Shown here one piece after another: positions 12,000-23,066 of a stretch of DNA of 64,000 nucleotides (position 1 is the first letter of the stretch; every line of letters starts with the position of its first letter). The stretch lies in the NCBI GenBank assembly GCA_036925085.1, contig JAUPFP010000012.1, positions 1,725,109 to 1,789,108 on the forward strand, read 5' to 3'. The notes beneath the pieces were generated by a model, which saw nothing but the letters and a program-made list of their open reading frames with translations, ran no database searches and had not been told where the DNA came from. The position numbers and the translations under genes are program-made. The stretch is from Brachycybe producta. Lineage: Eukaryota; Arthropoda; Diplopoda; Playtdesmida; Andrognathidae.

Positions 12000-12480
12000 A
12001 ATGTTCCTGACACAGTCAGCACATCTGGAGGCTGCCATTTGCCATGCATTGGGCTACCGAGACTGCCAGAAGTTTGAGCTCCAGGTAACATAGTTCCCTC
12101 CCCTGTGGGGATCTCCTTTCCAGAATCTCACGGTGTCCTCCAGTTGCGAGTGCTGCCACTGCTGCTGGCAGAGTGTCAAATTTCCTACGGGAGTAACTCT
12201 GAATCAACAACATTAAACTGGTCATAGATCCATTGCCGTTTCCACCAAATCTGACTGGTGCCAGAGGGAATCCACTGAATATCATGGGACAAGTCATCAT
12301 GCTGATTCAAGTTGCCGACAAACTTGTCAAAAGAAAACCTATCGTCATCAAATGACGATGTGAGGCCTTGCTGGGAAATGAACTCAGTAAAGAAATCAAC
12401 CTTTGCCTTGACATGAACAAGAAGAAAGTCTAATTTTGGAGAACTGTTACTGGACACTCTCCAGAAACAGCAGCACACAG
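12000..12480 (+). pseudogene. Retroelement coding remnant with FELQ block, copy 2 of 3
   Basis: A broken frame reads KFELQVT.FPPLWGSPFQNLTV and continues with a cysteine-rich out-of-frame run, matching the blocks near 1.9 kb and 41.7 kb (FPPLWG is shared with the latter). The region from 11766 to 12000 is unassigned. This is probably the gag side of the element whose RT remnant starts at 13136. Confidence 0.45.
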
Positions 12481-12775
12481 AACATTTTATCCAAAATCTT
12501 AAAAACCAAGAAGAGGAACAACAAGAAAAACTCCTGAATAAACTACACCATGTCCAAAATAGTGTTGTACTAAAAAAAAGGTGTGCTCGTCGAGGTCAGC
12601 GCTCCTGATTGTCTACAACTTGGTAGTCTTCAGTTTGTCAATTCATGCAAAAACACGCTCCAACAGAGAAGAGTCAAAGTTTCTCCTGGAATCATTGATG
12701 TATGCAATATCTATCTTTAAGATTCATTAATTTGAGTTCATTCACCTTGAAGCCAGAGAAATGATCACAGAGATT

Positions 12776-12830
12776 GTGGCAACCTGGTCTGCTCAAGTCG
12801 AAATTGTTGATTGAGCAGATGAACTCCATC
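12776..12830. repeat. GGCAACCTGG hairpin repeat, copy 1 of 4
   Basis: TGTGGCAACCTGG is followed by a 9-bp perfect stem (TCTGCTCAA / TTGAGCAGA) with a 14-base loop and then TGAACTCC. The same arrangement is at 42820-42870 and, inverted, at 40328-40380. A decayed copy is at about 43385-43435. Read on the opposite strand it also gives a short LSRPGCH peptide motif in all four, so it could be coding rather than structural. Confidence 0.5.
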
Positions 12831-13135
12831 GTGTCCGGCGAGGGAGACTCTGGTAGAGTCGACGTGACCCAGACTAACCGTGGAGAGGACTGCATGAGTG
12901 CGATCCCATCCCCATGTGGAGTCTGGAGCTGGGTAAGTTTTCTGAAAAGTTACCTGAGGTATTGTGATGGACCGGTTGGGTCATTACAAGATCGAAGACA
13001 TCACTACAGCACTCAATATATCTTGTGGCCCTTCGATTTACAAGATAGAATCTCCAAAATGATAAGATTACTGCCAAAAACTACGTTGAGTTTCAAGACA
13101 GTCTGTATATCAACCCGAATCCCAAAGAAAAGAAA

Positions 13136-13660
13136 ATGAGTATTTGCAAGCTGCTCGGAGCATTTATAAACATTTTTGCTTTTAAAACCTCTGATTTAAA
13201 AGAGACAAACTTGACAAAACACGTGATTGACACCAGTGAAAACCCACCAGTTCAAAAACCAATCCAGCGCACTTCACCTGCTCAAAGAGAGATCATCAAA
13301 GAAACTCTGTATGACATGTTCAATGCCGGCATTGTTAGCCATCTAAAAATTCATATGCAAGTCCGGTGGTAATTGTCAAGAAAAAGAATCGTCAACATCA
13401 ATTTTGCATTGATTATTGCAAAACTCAATGCTCAGACCAAACCTGACCAGTATCCATTGCCACGGATAGATGATGCATTCCATTTGCTTTATAGAGCCAC
13501 AATTTTTGCAACTTTGGATTTAATATTAGGTTATTCACAATTTCCAGTGGAGGAAAACGATCAAGAAAAAACAGCTTTCGTATGCACCAATGACCGTAGC
13601 GAATTCAACAGAATGCCGTTTGGACTGATGACTGCTCTTACACGTACATATTCTAATGTG
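13136..13660 (+). pseudogene. Gypsy reverse transcriptase remnant
   Basis: Three frame pieces follow a Ty3/gypsy RT. They are TNLTKHVIDT...PAQREIIKETLYDM (the region before RT), a damaged 'NINFALIIAKLNAQTKPDQYPLPRIDDAF' (normally CVDYRRLN...YPLPRIDD), and TLDLILGYSQFPVEENDQEKTAF followed by EFNRMPFGL. The sequence is cut at about 13655, before the YxDD active site, by the truncated end of the - strand gypsy LTR. It is related to, but clearly different from, the pol gene at 32.1 kb, so it is a separate family. Confidence 0.8.
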
Positions 13661-13680
13661 TGTTGTTACCGATAGAAGAT

Positions 13681-14645
13681 TTTGAATTTGAATTTGAAAA
13701 ATTACTCTGCAAGCAGCCATAAAGGCCTATGGCAGAGGGACAAGAGTCCAAGTGCAGCATAGAAAATGCATTGTCAAAACCAGAAAATATAAAACCCTAA
13801 TGATATAAACCCAACAACAATTTCAATATTTTTTAATGCTGCAAATATATGCATTGTCAAAACAAAACAAAATTATGACTCCCATAAAATACGTTTTTCC
13901 TGCACAAAATCCCCAGCAAGCGAGTTTCATTGTCGAATTGCCCTCGGGACAAATGACCAGTAATAAGAATCTGTTCGTGCAAAAATCTCTCCAACTTTGT
14001 TAGAGTGGTCACCCCTACCCAAATATAATGCCCTGCAAAGTTTACTTGAAGTAGGTTTAGGGCAAGAGCCTTCTAGCATTCGATTAAACATATTAAGATT
14101 AAAATCTGAACGTCTTGCAAGTAAACTATCCCAACCAAGCTCTGAAAGCATTTTAGTTACACTGTCGGCATATCCATATTTACCACAAACAAACCTAGCA
14201 GCCCTGCGTTGGACCATTTCTATAGAGTGAGCTAAGTCCTCAGTGTGGGGATTCCACACGGAGCTGCAGTATTCTAGATGGGGACGTACTAATGATTGAT
14301 ATGCTATACATTTTACCTCCCTGGGACACCTTCTTAGAACGCGTTGACTAAACCTAAGCATCTGCATAGACTTGGAAATAATCTGTTCGACATGCAGCTT
14401 CCAAGAAAGTTTAGCTGTAATCGTTACCCCCAAATATTTATAAGAATTTACGTTATTAAGTGGAATGGCCCCTATTCTATATGGAAATATTATTGGATTC
14501 TTTCCCCTAGCTACCCTCATTACACAACATTTTCCCTTATTATGTTGAAGTTGCCATTTAGAACACCATGCCTCTATTGCTTTCAAGTCACTATCAATAA
14601 TATGGCAATCATTGTCAGAGGTAACCTCACGATAAATTATTGTAT
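13681..14645 (-). mobile_element. 5'-truncated CR1-like element nested in the LTR
   Basis: A 965-bp insertion flanked by GAAGAT duplications (13675-13680 and 14646-14651) splits the LTR. On the - strand it carries the C-terminal part of a non-LTR reverse transcriptase and ends (left side, 13681-13698) in a short TTTGAA-type repeat tail, as CR1-related elements do. A relic of the same 3' end is at 56105-56300. Confidence 0.75.
13927..14643 (-). CDS. Non-LTR reverse transcriptase C-terminus (partial)
   Basis: An open frame from the truncation point to a TGA at 13927-13929, about 238 residues. It begins TIIYREVTSDND and runs through LKAIEAWCSKWQLQHNKGKC, YKYLGVTI (RT thumb region), the LVRPHLEYCSSVWNPH motif and RRAARFVCG, ending SFVPRAIRQ. 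This is the standard C-terminal part of CR1/Rex/Jockey-type ORF2, lacking endonuclease and the RT palm with its catalytic aspartates. The frame is intact, so the insertion is fairly young, but the protein cannot be active. Confidence 0.85.
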   Translation of the reverse strand, partial: TIIYREVTSDNDCHIIDSDLKAIEAWCSKWQLQHNKGKCCVMRVARGKNPIIFPYRIGAIPLNNVNSYKYLGVTITAKLSWKLHVEQIISKSMQMLRFSQRVLRRCPREVKCIAYQSLVRPHLEYCSSVWNPHTEDLAHSIEMVQRRAARFVCGKYGYADSVTKMLSELGWDSLLARRSDFNLNMFNRMLEGSCPKPTSSKLCRALYLGRGDHSNKVGEIFARTDSYYWSFVPRAIRQ

Positions 14646-15520
14646 GAAGATGTTGTAGCTTCTTCAGAATCGTATGTCTCCTGCCTTATGATGTCTCTGG
14701 CCTCTGTAGAGAAGTTAATAGTTACCGAACATGAAGACAACGCAGATTTCCATTACAAACACTTTATTCATTCTTGTACGGAAACACTTTAAGTTTACAA
14801 GAATGAATTGGTTATTAACGGTGCATCCTCATGCTCAAAATGTATTACGGAATAATCAACATAATACAATTTAGAGCAAAGACAAGGACGAGGAACAACG
14901 AGGAACACCGTCCTTTTATACCTTGGACCTGTGTACACCTACGAGGTGTAACCAGTTCCAAGTCACCATGGTTCTTAGTGTATCACTTCGCCACTTTGAT
15001 GTGCGTCAGAAGTGTGAGTCAGAGAGGAGGGAGGGACAAGCAGGAGTTATTTATTCCCAGGCTATGGTTTTGGCGGGAACGGGAGTTAGTGGGTGTTACA
15101 TACCTCCCAACTTTTCTTGGAATACGTCCTCGTACTCCAGCCAAAGGGGGAAGGTGAAGTTACGCAAGCAGGGCAGCATGGGTTAATGCGGACGTACCTT
15201 GTACAGCATTCTATTTAAAAGAGGGCACTGGTACGAAAGTGCCAGTGTCATTCAACGTATGAAAAGGCTGAAAACGAAAACATAGCCATTGCGATAATTA
15301 AAATTAAAAGTTCGCCGGGTCGCAAACACCTACTAAAATGCGGTACATTTTTAGAAGAACAGAACATTATTAATTTACATAACATGTTTTTATTTTTTTT
15401 TTAATTTTTCTATTGTACCACCCGGCCGGGTGGTAGCCCCATGAGTTATGGGGCGGCGCAGCTATCCCTGCTGCAAAGGGTGGGGAAGGTCCTGGGTTCG
15501 TGAATCCGTAGAAACTGGGC

Positions 15521-16056
15521 TCATCGATGAGAGGCGGCAGCGGAGAGCCATTGACCCTGGTCGTCCGGCTCGTCCCGGTGGAAGATGTTATGAATGTCCC
15601 GGTCCCCGATGATCTTCCTAGAGGATCGCTTGTTGTGTAGGAGAGCCCAGGCGTCATCCCACAGAACAGAGATCCTGTAGCAGGAATCCTGTTTCGGGAT
15701 GTGAAAACGACTGGTGTGGAAGGTCTTTCCGTTCGGGAGCCTGAAGATGGAGTTAACGAAGGCCCCCAGGAGGGCGGACATGGCTGTGTTGACGGCATCC
15801 CCGGCGAAGCTCAGGGTTTCGGTGATTTCCCGGTTCGGGAACACGATTGTGATGAGAATGTTCGTCTGGCGGAAGAGCCCCACGATATATCGCTTCCATG
15901 GCGGAAGGTCCAGTCAAGAGAACTCTTCCTCCACGTCAAAGTGTCCCATGTAGAGGGTGTTGGCAGAGCGTACTTCTCGCTGCCAAGTGACCCACCTGTT
16001 CTTGAGGAGTCGCTTGCCAGAGGTAGCTGCACGGAATGGCCGATCCAACGGTAATC
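15521..16056 (-). pseudogene. Gypsy third ORF, conserved C-terminal domain
   Basis: In one frame on the - strand the sequence reads KRLLKNRWVTWQREV, then ANTLYMGHFDVEEEF, one TGA (15914-15916), then RYIVGLFRQ, VFPNREITE, LLGAFVNSIF and VLWDDAWALL, ending SAAASHR. It aligns without large gaps to 35851-36330 of the + strand gypsy (RLLNNCWALWQRQV, ANNYYLGHYDLMEGF, RYIVGISYY, ILWDAVYSVL). Over the first 25 aligned residues about 15 are identical. No known family comes to mind: it has no retroviral envelope features such as a furin site or an obvious membrane anchor. Position between integrase and the 3' LTR is the same in both elements. Confidence 0.6.
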
Positions 16057-16204
16057 GCCCCACAGTAGTCCCAGTAGGGGGTACTGCGGGCAATGCGGCT
16101 GGTCGTGCTGGCTCTGAGGCTACAAGAAGTGCAGGCCTCCTCTCATTTGATGTACCCACGATGGGCCTAGTGTGATGCAAGGCGGACCAGGCCATATCGT
16201 GGGC

Positions 16205-17620
16205 TCACTGGCATTGGCGCTTCGAGGCTGATCCCTTGCTCAGGGCCACTTCCGGTTTTGTGCTTCCTGGGGAAGACCCAGTGCTTCCCTTGGATCGCCT
16301 CCCTCCCACATGACATCTTGCAGAAGGTCTGTGATGGCCTTCTGCTTCCTCAAGAAGGCGGTGTGATAGGTGGAAGGTGGCGGCATCAGAGGCACATGTG
16401 AAGACCTCCCAGGAGGATGGCCCGGAGGTGGCGGGGGAGGAGAGCGGCACGGAGCCACATTCATGGGGCCCCGATACATGTGGCAACGGCCATGGTCCAG
16501 TTGGACATGCAGGTCCTGTTGGGGTGCCATATCCCTTCGAACGATGTCATCGCGTGGTGGAAGGCCACGTTGGAAGAAGCCAGGTTGCTCCTGTCGACTT
16601 CTCACGTCGGGTCGGCATCGGGGTTGTGAGTCACAAGGTGGAGAAAGGGGTTTTGATAAATGCAGAGAGTGGTGGTCCTTACAGATCTGCTGACTCTCTG
16701 GGGCGGGCCCCAGTGGAAGTCTTTGTGTCAGCAGGTCCGGGAACTATCACTTTGGATGACAGCTTTGGAGGCGGCATGGCAACCTCCTGATGAGGCGGTG
16801 CAGCAAGGCATTGGGTTGGTGGCATTTTTATCAGTGTGTGTGGAGGAGGCGGTGGCATAATGGATGGTGTGGCAGGTGTTAGCATCAAAAATGTTCCGGG
16901 ATGTTGCAGACAACGAGTATGGCTCCGGTGATATGGACAGTGTCACAGGCAGGGAACGTGAAGGCGATGGTGTCCATGGTTTGGCTTCTCGGAGACAGGC
17001 CTCGCTGCATAGGAGCTTCTCCATCAGGAGATGCCCCGTGCAGGGAAGGCGTAGCTCATTGAGGCGGGAACAAACAGCATGGAGGTAAGCTAGGCTTCCT
17101 CCTCACGGACCTTGTAATTTGCAGCCTGTCGGGCAGCAGCCTCCTGCTGCAGCTGAAGCTGTAGTTTCTTTGAGGGGGTGGGTATTGACCCACCACCCTC
17201 TTCCCTCTAGCGGTGGCTCCACCCAGAAGCGGCTGTCCCGGTGCAATGCTGTCCCGAAATGCCTGGTTAACACCCCAGGCCATGGTGTTTATGTCGATTT
17301 TATCCTTACACTTGTATGTTGTGATGTCGAAGGGGACAATACTGCTGGGAGTATCCGGCTTCTCCTCACGTCCGATGTTCGCTGGACGTTTGAAATTCGG
17401 TTTTAGGTGCTTCACCCCGCACCGGCAAAAATTCTCCAGCTCGGAGGAGAAATGGTCTGGAGGATATCTGGTCTGTGACTCTCTCCTGGTCGTTGGCTCT
17501 TTGGCGGTGCCCAACACTGGTTGCTCATATGTCGGAGTTGGTGAGGGAGGTTCGGCAGTCCCCACCATTCCACTCTCAAAGTCAACGTCACTTGAAGAGG
17601 TGGACAATCCAATTCTTATT
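16205..17620 (-). pseudogene. Gypsy third ORF, N-terminal and proline-rich middle part
   Basis: The - strand frames here probably form the N-terminal part of the third-ORF protein. A start at 17607 gives an acidic MSTSSSDVDFESG, followed by FSSELENFCRCGVKH and PFDITTYKCKDKIDINTMAWG. The frame then shifts into a glutamine/alanine/glutamate-rich, coiled-coil-like run (about 17170-17090). Proline-rich pieces (PPPPPPGHPPGR, about 16430) follow. Several frameshifts separate them. Base composition is much more GC-rich than the surroundings, as in the corresponding part of the 27.5-kb gypsy. I do not recognise any domain; the reading as one protein is inferred. Confidence 0.4.
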
Positions 17621-18299
17621 AGGCAGGTCCCCGTTTATTATTTTAAATAAACAAAAAAGTCCTGAGGGAGAAGGGCCGTTATTTTCTTTCACACCGAGGT
17701 GTGAAGTTGCCTATTACCTCTCTCCCTCTTTTTAATGTCTCTTTTTTTTTGGTAAGACAAATAAACGCTGGTCAATAAGGTCACTAGTGTACCTTAATGT
17801 TTGTTATGTTTTTTCGGAGGGGTTGATTCCCAAGAATGTTATCACTTGATTGAAGGTGGCAGGTTCCAAATATTTTTTATTTATTTATTGATCCTTCAAA
17901 ATCATTTTCGGTTCTTCTTTTTTTATTATTCTTCTGCTTCTTCTATTTTTTCTTGTGTGCTTTCCTTTGAAGTCTATGAGGTGTGCATCATCGTCACTGA
18001 CATTCATCCATGATAAGGGGACATGGTGTATTTTTCTGCATGTCCCTTTTATGGTACTTTATTTTTTGGACATCCTTGACTCATTATGTTGTTGTCTCGG
18101 GTGCACCACGTGATTGACAGTTATTTTGAAGGCCACGTGATTCCGATGTAGTTATTGCAGTGGTTCCCAATATGTAAACATTGGTGGCCATGATGAAAAA
18201 TTAGAGTTGTGAGAATTGTGTAGTTTTAGGTGATATTTGAGAGTTTTTAGAGGAGTTGTTGATGTTGTGAGGTTATTTATTCATTGGGGGATCCTTTTA

Positions 18300-18510
18300 C
18301 ACCCTCCCCCACCTTTTGACAACTGTCCTCAGTTCTCTCAAATTCCTCCCATTTTTCTATTGTTGATATTTGATAATTTATAGCGTTTATATCTATGGCT
18401 TTAGATAAAACACTAATGGATTATTATTGTTTATTCGTATTCGTCACGTTCGGTATCTTGCTAGCATTGGTGGCCAACTGCAGATCGACGTCACTTCCGG
18501 AGTAGAGGTT
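18300..18510 (-). other. Deletion junction replacing RT/RNase H/integrase
   Basis: On the - strand the protease frame stops at 18511. Within 170 bases the sequence AACTGAGGACAGTTGT, followed by a G-rich run (about 18345-18300), matches the end of pol at 35048-35080 in the + strand gypsy. Everything that lies between protease and this point in the other element is missing. Confidence 0.65.
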
Positions 18511-19123
18511 TTAGACAACCCCAGAGGCATTGCTAGATTTATCAAAAGCCTCAGATGAAGTCTCTCCTAAAGCCAATCCGATGTGTACTTCTATGCATTT
18601 TTGTCGGAGTGTGGACTCGAAGAGGTCGTCCTCTAAGTATACTTTATTGGTGGCCATGGACACAGCAAGGTGTAAAGCTTGGCCCAGATCTCGGCCTAGA
18701 ATAGCCTCGGGCTGGCCGGCAATTACCAGCAGGTGCCCTCGCACAGTGTGGGTGGCTAACTGGACCACCGCAGCGATTCGACCCACAACAGTGATCTTCA
18801 GGCCTCCCACACCCTGAACATTGGGTGGGATGAGCACAGGCTCAATCTCGAACTTCCTGTGCAAGTGCAACTGAGATGATGCTGCCCATAGCTCCGGTGT
18901 CCGCAAGCATACGTATAACTTTTCCATTGATGGTGATGGCGATGTGCGAATTTTTGTCGCTAGCATCGTGATCTCCGACTTCCTGAGGCGTGCAGCTGTC
19001 TTCCAGCTGGTTGTATACCGTCCCCATGAGTTTCCGCCAGCTGGAGTGGCCTTTCATTGGTGGTTGGGTGCCTGGAGCCATGACGGGTACCATTCTGTTT
19101 TCACAGCACCCTTCGACTTCCAC
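18511..19123 (-). pseudogene. Gypsy protease
   Basis: Two overlapping frames on the - strand make up the retropepsin domain. The first (19123-18842) contains HIAITINGKVIRMLADTGAMGSIIS with the catalytic DTG. The second (18966-18511) contains GGLKITVVGRIAAVV, LLVIAGQPEAILGRDLGQ (the second ILGRD/flap-end block) and KVYLEDDLFESTLRQK. A frameshift near 18870 separates them. The order and sequence match the protease at 31489-32169. The protease matures Gag-Pol in these elements. Confidence 0.75.
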
Positions 19124-19307
19124 GGATGTTGAGGGGATGTCAAGCGTGTCCTGCCACGTGATCGGCTCAGCCGAGGTCCATGCTCACATGGGAGCTCGGT
19201 CGATCACATGGGACATCGTCAGAATTGTCTGTCGGGTTTTTCAGGTGGTGGTGTCTTGGCGGTTGAAACTGGAGCTGGAAGAGGGATTCGATGGATTTGT
19301 TCCCTAG

Positions 19308-19529
19308 TCAGATTAATGCGAATTCAGCTTCATTTTCTGTAATAACATCCGCTTCAGGCACCTCCTCCTCGGTGTCATAATTGGTGATTGGTTCTCCAAA
19401 CTGCTTGATGCTGATTTCCTTCTTTGGCTGGCGGCACTCACAAAGAAAATGGCCCAACTTCCCACAATTATAGCACGTTGACTTGCACTTGTCAAATGTG
19501 TGAGTGGTGTCTTGTTCGGTGTCCATCAT
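19308..19529 (-). pseudogene. Gypsy gag nucleocapsid, CCHC zinc knuckle
   Basis: The frame contains CYNCGKLGHFLCEC, a perfect C-x2-C-x4-H-x4-C zinc knuckle, preceded by a basic/threonine-rich run and followed by an acidic tail (DTEEEVPEADVITENEAE). This is the RNA-binding nucleocapsid of a Ty3/gypsy Gag. The equivalent is not present in the + strand gypsy at 27.5-37.5 kb. Confidence 0.8.
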
Positions 19530-19672
19530 GGAGTGGCGCCCCGAGTTAGTAGTAACAGTTTGGTTCGGCTTTCTATCGTGCCTAGAACGATGTGTATGGT
19601 CTTTATAGCCAGCGGTTACCGCCAGCTCTTTATCGGTCTTCGATGCTTCTTTATTATTGTTCTGTTGGCCAC

Positions 19673-20280
19673 TTATTCAAGGGCAGCAAGACCACCTCTA
19701 TGTTGAGGACGGTGTTTGCAAAATCCTTGAATGATGTAATGGCTGCGTGATGGACAGCATCCCTGATAGTCGGTGCATAACTGGTCAGCCATGTGTGGGT
19801 AAACACGGTTGCCGAGAGCCATAAACTTCCAAATAAAGGCCTGTGTGCTCTCGCCTTCCACTTGAAGCATCTCTATATACTATTTCTCCAGGAAGGATAG
19901 CTCGTTCGGTTTGCCAAACGTATCCACCAGTCATACTCGCAGCTCGGGCCACGAAATGCCATGACATTCATACTTCAGCTTGCTCAGCCACGTATGGGCA
20001 GCCCCGGTGAAGCAGCCAGTGAGATACTCTTCTTTGTGGCAGTCAATCCAGTCATACAGGTGAGCCACTTTCTCGAATTCTTCCAGGAAGGGGCAAAAAC
20101 CTGTCAATCCATCAAACTTTTGGATTGCATTGGCTGGGTGGCGGCCACTATATTTCTTATTGAAACCTTCAGTGGAGTTCTCCCTGGGGGCTGGTCTGTA
20201 GATGCCATCTTGTTGTTGTTCGCCATGGTGTTGTCGGTCGATTGGGCGTGAACCAATCGTCCATGAGAAGGGCCACATTT
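19673..20280 (-). pseudogene. Gypsy gag capsid region
   Basis: Two frames on the - strand. The first (20278-19931) has IQKFDGLTGFCPFLEEFEKVAHLYDWIDCHKEEYL and GAAHTWLSKLKY. The second (about 19967-19673) has ESTQAFIWKFMALGNRVYP and YIIQGFCKHRPQ. The 'F-G-W--FE-VA-WD--KA-YL-G-A--W' pattern is that of gypsy Gag capsids (retrotrans_gag family). A frameshift or stop lies near 19930. Confidence 0.7.
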
Positions 20281-20441
20281 TCTGCTAGCATGGCCACCTG
20301 TTGTGATAGCTCATGGAGATTGGGTTCAACCAGTTGTGTCGGTGGTGGCGGTGTCGCATTGTCAATGATGGGGTTTTGCGAATTTTCGTGAGAGCCCCGG
20401 TGATCAGACAGGGTGTCAGTGGATTCATGTGCGGCAGCCAT
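20169..20441 (-). pseudogene. Gypsy gag N-terminus
   Basis: The start at 20441 gives MAAAHESTDTLSDHRGSHE, a proline-rich PPPPTQLVEP and a heptad-like LHELSQQVAMLAENVALLM, which could be a short coiled coil. It shifts frame into the capsid frame near 20280. The + strand gypsy has a comparable LNTIMHQLNELKVQITHM segment at about 30826. Confidence 0.55.
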
Positions 20442-20629
20442 GATTGACGATGAGGTGTGTAAGGTGTAAGCGGTGTGGATTTGTGGTGACGAACGAGTCC
20501 AGCAAAGTCCGATTTGGTGTGTGCAGCTCCTAGGGTTCTCGAGTACACTATGAGCAATGCTTTTCGGTTCCGTACCGGAGTCCAGTATGAGGTGACTCGT
20601 TCAACATGCGGTTGTAGTAACATTGTGGT

Positions 20630-22358
20630 TCTGTAAGTCAGTGTGTGTGCATGTGCATTGGTAATTGGTGTTTCTGTAGGTAACCGACACCCTTGTACTC
20701 TTATACACTGAGTAACGATGGACTACCTAAGCTTTGCACGTGTAGTTGTGTTGTTGTTGCAGTCCCTTGGCATGTTGTGTTGGTTATAATGTCCTCAGTT
20801 GGGCGCGATAATTCCCAACTGGTGTAGAGTGTTATGACTTCTTTATTGAGTGTCTAGTCTTAGAACTCTAATCTTCTCAACACGTGGTATATGGTGACCA
20901 TGTGGAGGTTATGAGAGTTTTAGAATTCTCAATAAAACAGCAGATGCATAATGCAAAATTTGAGCATGGTACACCACCCAATCAAATATTGCACTGCAAG
21001 AAAGTTAGAAATAACTGAAAAAGTGAACCTAAAACGCATTGCCCGCACACTTAGATTCACTTGTTTAGCAAAAAGAAGGAGTAAGAGTTTGTTCAAAGAA
21101 AAAATGCACAAAGCAATGAAAGTTCAAGATGGCAGGGCTTTTATAGGAAAGAGTGAAGAAAGCTGAAATTCTCAAAAGTGTAGAGGATTCTGATGTGGTG
21201 CCCACATGCCAAAGAATCTATTTTATTGAAAAAAGCAAATCAGTGCAGAAATGAAAGATGGTTGTTGTTTGAAAAGAACAGTTCTTTGCAAACAAGAAGA
21301 AATGTTCAGACTGTAGAATGGGGACTGTTGACTGAGGAAGAACACAAAAAGAGAGAAAAGTCCAAAAGAAAATAGAACTTTTTTTCTAGAAAGAGAAACT
21401 CTGCCAGGGGCGTGCAAGTGCAGGCCCTTTCGAAGAGAAGAGAGAAGCAAAGAACAAAAAGAGAAGGGAAGGTACAACAAAGTGTTCCGCTCTATTGGCG
21501 CTTTTTGAAGAGTTTCCGGTCGATCCAAGATGGCGGCCAGTGCTTCAATGGTGTCCAATGGAGATAGTTCTTGTGAAATACATTGAAGTGATGATGGTGA
21601 GTTTGAAGATGATGACTTGGGTCATAGAGAGTCCCAAGGGAAGCACAATGGATGAACAAACGAGAAGAGGGGACAAGGGAGTCCCATATGGCTAGAAAAA
21701 GTGTGTTTTAGCTTGTAAGCCCCTAACTATGATACGGAGTTAGGACGAAAACTTGCTAGAAAAATTAGAATAAAAAGTGAATGTAATAGGCACATTTAAA
21801 AGACACACACTTCTTTTAAAGGCCTATTAATATGTGAAAATCATCACAATGATACGAAGTTTCGGCTGAGCAAACTCCTCTCGGAGATTAAAAAGAATTT
21901 GTTTGAAGTATTGCCCACCTACCAACCAATGATACAGAGGAGGGTCAAGTGGCTTTCACCTCGAAATATAAGTTAGAGTTAAGAAAACAGGGATGATGAT
22001 GAAACATAGAACATAGAATTCAAAAACATGGACGGAAACACGTGTGTCCACAACAGTTGCCTCCATGTTCCCCCGAATGCTAAGCGGATGGCAGACAAAA
22101 GTTCTTTCTCCACGTGTCTCTCTGGACAGGACAGAGAATCTCGTGGTCGACCTGTGATGTGTGTAGTTACAAAGTCTCTTTCAATACACAGTTCCACAGA
22201 TTCGGTGTCATGCAGTCGGCCATTGATATGATTGCTCGCCTCTTTCAACATGTGGCTCCTACACAAAAAGAACAGAAAAGGACCGTGAGGCACAATCACG
22301 AAACTTAGGACAAAGGACGGCTTCTGTAGATAGGTCGGAGAAGGCAAATGGAGGCATA
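20630..22358 (-). mobile_element. Non-coding leader of the - strand gypsy
   Basis: About 1.7 kb between primer site and gag. It shares landmarks with the leaders at 10 kb and 29 kb: the GGCGGCC/CATCTTGGATCGACCGG site (21515-21538 here), a GCGCC-x-CGGAGCGG-like box, CCCAACTG-like repeats near 20810 and CTCAATAAAGAAGTC near 20840. Open frames differ between copies, so it is unlikely to be translated. Confidence 0.65.
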
Positions 22359-22374
22359 CCCCGCACCTCCACCA
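22359..22374 (-). promoter_or_regulatory. Primer-binding site of the - strand gypsy
   Basis: On the - strand TGGTGGAGGTGCGGGG, two bases inside the LTR end, identical to the site at 28172-28187. Complementary to a tRNA 3' end that would read ...CACCTCCACCA. Confidence 0.65.
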
Positions 22375-22376
22375 AA

Positions 22377-23066
22377 TGTGAGCTTTTGACATCGACGCTA
22401 TAATTTTACCAACTTATAGATGGTGTTTTCTGCACATCTTTTCTTCTCTTGATCACATGGTGGCCACACGAAGAAGATCCGATTTACAGAAACAGCTGGA
22501 TGGAGTTGGATTACGATCATCCACCTGCATGGGGTGAAATCAATGCAGAAGGATGGTGGCCATCCTTCTCTCGGTCGATGCTGATGTACATCTTCTCCTG
22601 TGTGTTGTTACCGATAGAAGATGTTGTAGCTTCGTATGTCTCCTGCCTTATGATGTCTCTGGCCTCTATAGAGAAGTTAATAGTTACCGAACATGAAGAT
22701 AACACAGATTTCCATTACAAACACTTTATTCATTCTTGTACGGAAACACTCTAAGTTTACAAGAATGAATTGGTTATTAAAGGTGCGTCCTCATGCCCAA
22801 GATACGTAATACAATATATAATCAATGTAATACAATTTAGAGCAAAGACAAGGACGAGGAACAAAGAGGAACATGGTCCTTTTATACCTTGGACCTGTGT
22901 ACACCTACGAGGTGTAACCAGGTCCAAGTGACCGTGGTCCAAAGTGTATCACTCTGCCACTTCGATGTGCATCAGAAGTGTGAGTCAGAGAGGAGGGAGG
23001 GACAAGCAGGAGTTGTTTACCCCCAGGCTATGGTTTTGGCGGGAACGGGAGTTACTGGGTGTTACA
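22377..23066 (-). mobile_element. 5' LTR of the - strand gypsy (690 bp)
   Basis: It reads TGTAACACCCAGTAACTCCCG from 23066 and ends GATGTCAAAAGCTCACA at 22377. It contains a TATA box (AAGGTATAAAAGGAC, about 22882 on the - strand). The paired 3' LTR is at 15100 downwards. Divergence between the two is visibly higher than between the LTRs of the 27.5-kb element, so this insertion is older. Confidence 0.85.

Larger units (their letters stand above)
13655..15100 (-). mobile_element. 3' LTR of the - strand gypsy, truncated and interrupted
   Basis: Reading on the - strand, the LTR starts at 15100 (TGTAACACCCACTAACTCCC) and matches the 5' LTR at 22377-23066 at about 90% or better by eye. It is interrupted at 14646/13680 by a CR1-like insertion and resumes for only about 25 bases (13655-13680). 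The last 220 or so bases of the LTR are missing, where it abuts the + strand RT remnant. A polypurine-rich AAGAAAAGTTGGGAGGTA (15101-15118, - strand) precedes it, as expected for a 3' LTR. Confidence 0.8.
15101..22376 (-). mobile_element. Internal region of - strand gypsy with RT/integrase deleted
   Basis: On the - strand, from 22376 downwards: primer site (22359-22374), a 1.7-kb leader, gag (20441-19308), protease (19123-18511), then directly the sequence that follows integrase in the 27.5-kb element (AACTGAGGACAGTTGT near 18340), then a long third-ORF region (about 17620-15520) and the purine tract. RT, RNase H and integrase (about 2.7 kb) are absent. The element is non-autonomous. Confidence 0.8.

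Noticed and set aside
15480-15510. tRNA-like B box (GGTTCGTGAATCC)
   Set aside because: No A box or cloverleaf around it; lies inside the gypsy third-ORF region. No tRNA or rRNA gene was found in the window.
15701-17650. Many + strand open frames of 70-145 residues
   Set aside because: Complementary-strand shadows of the GC-rich third-ORF region of the - strand gypsy; no independent similarity.
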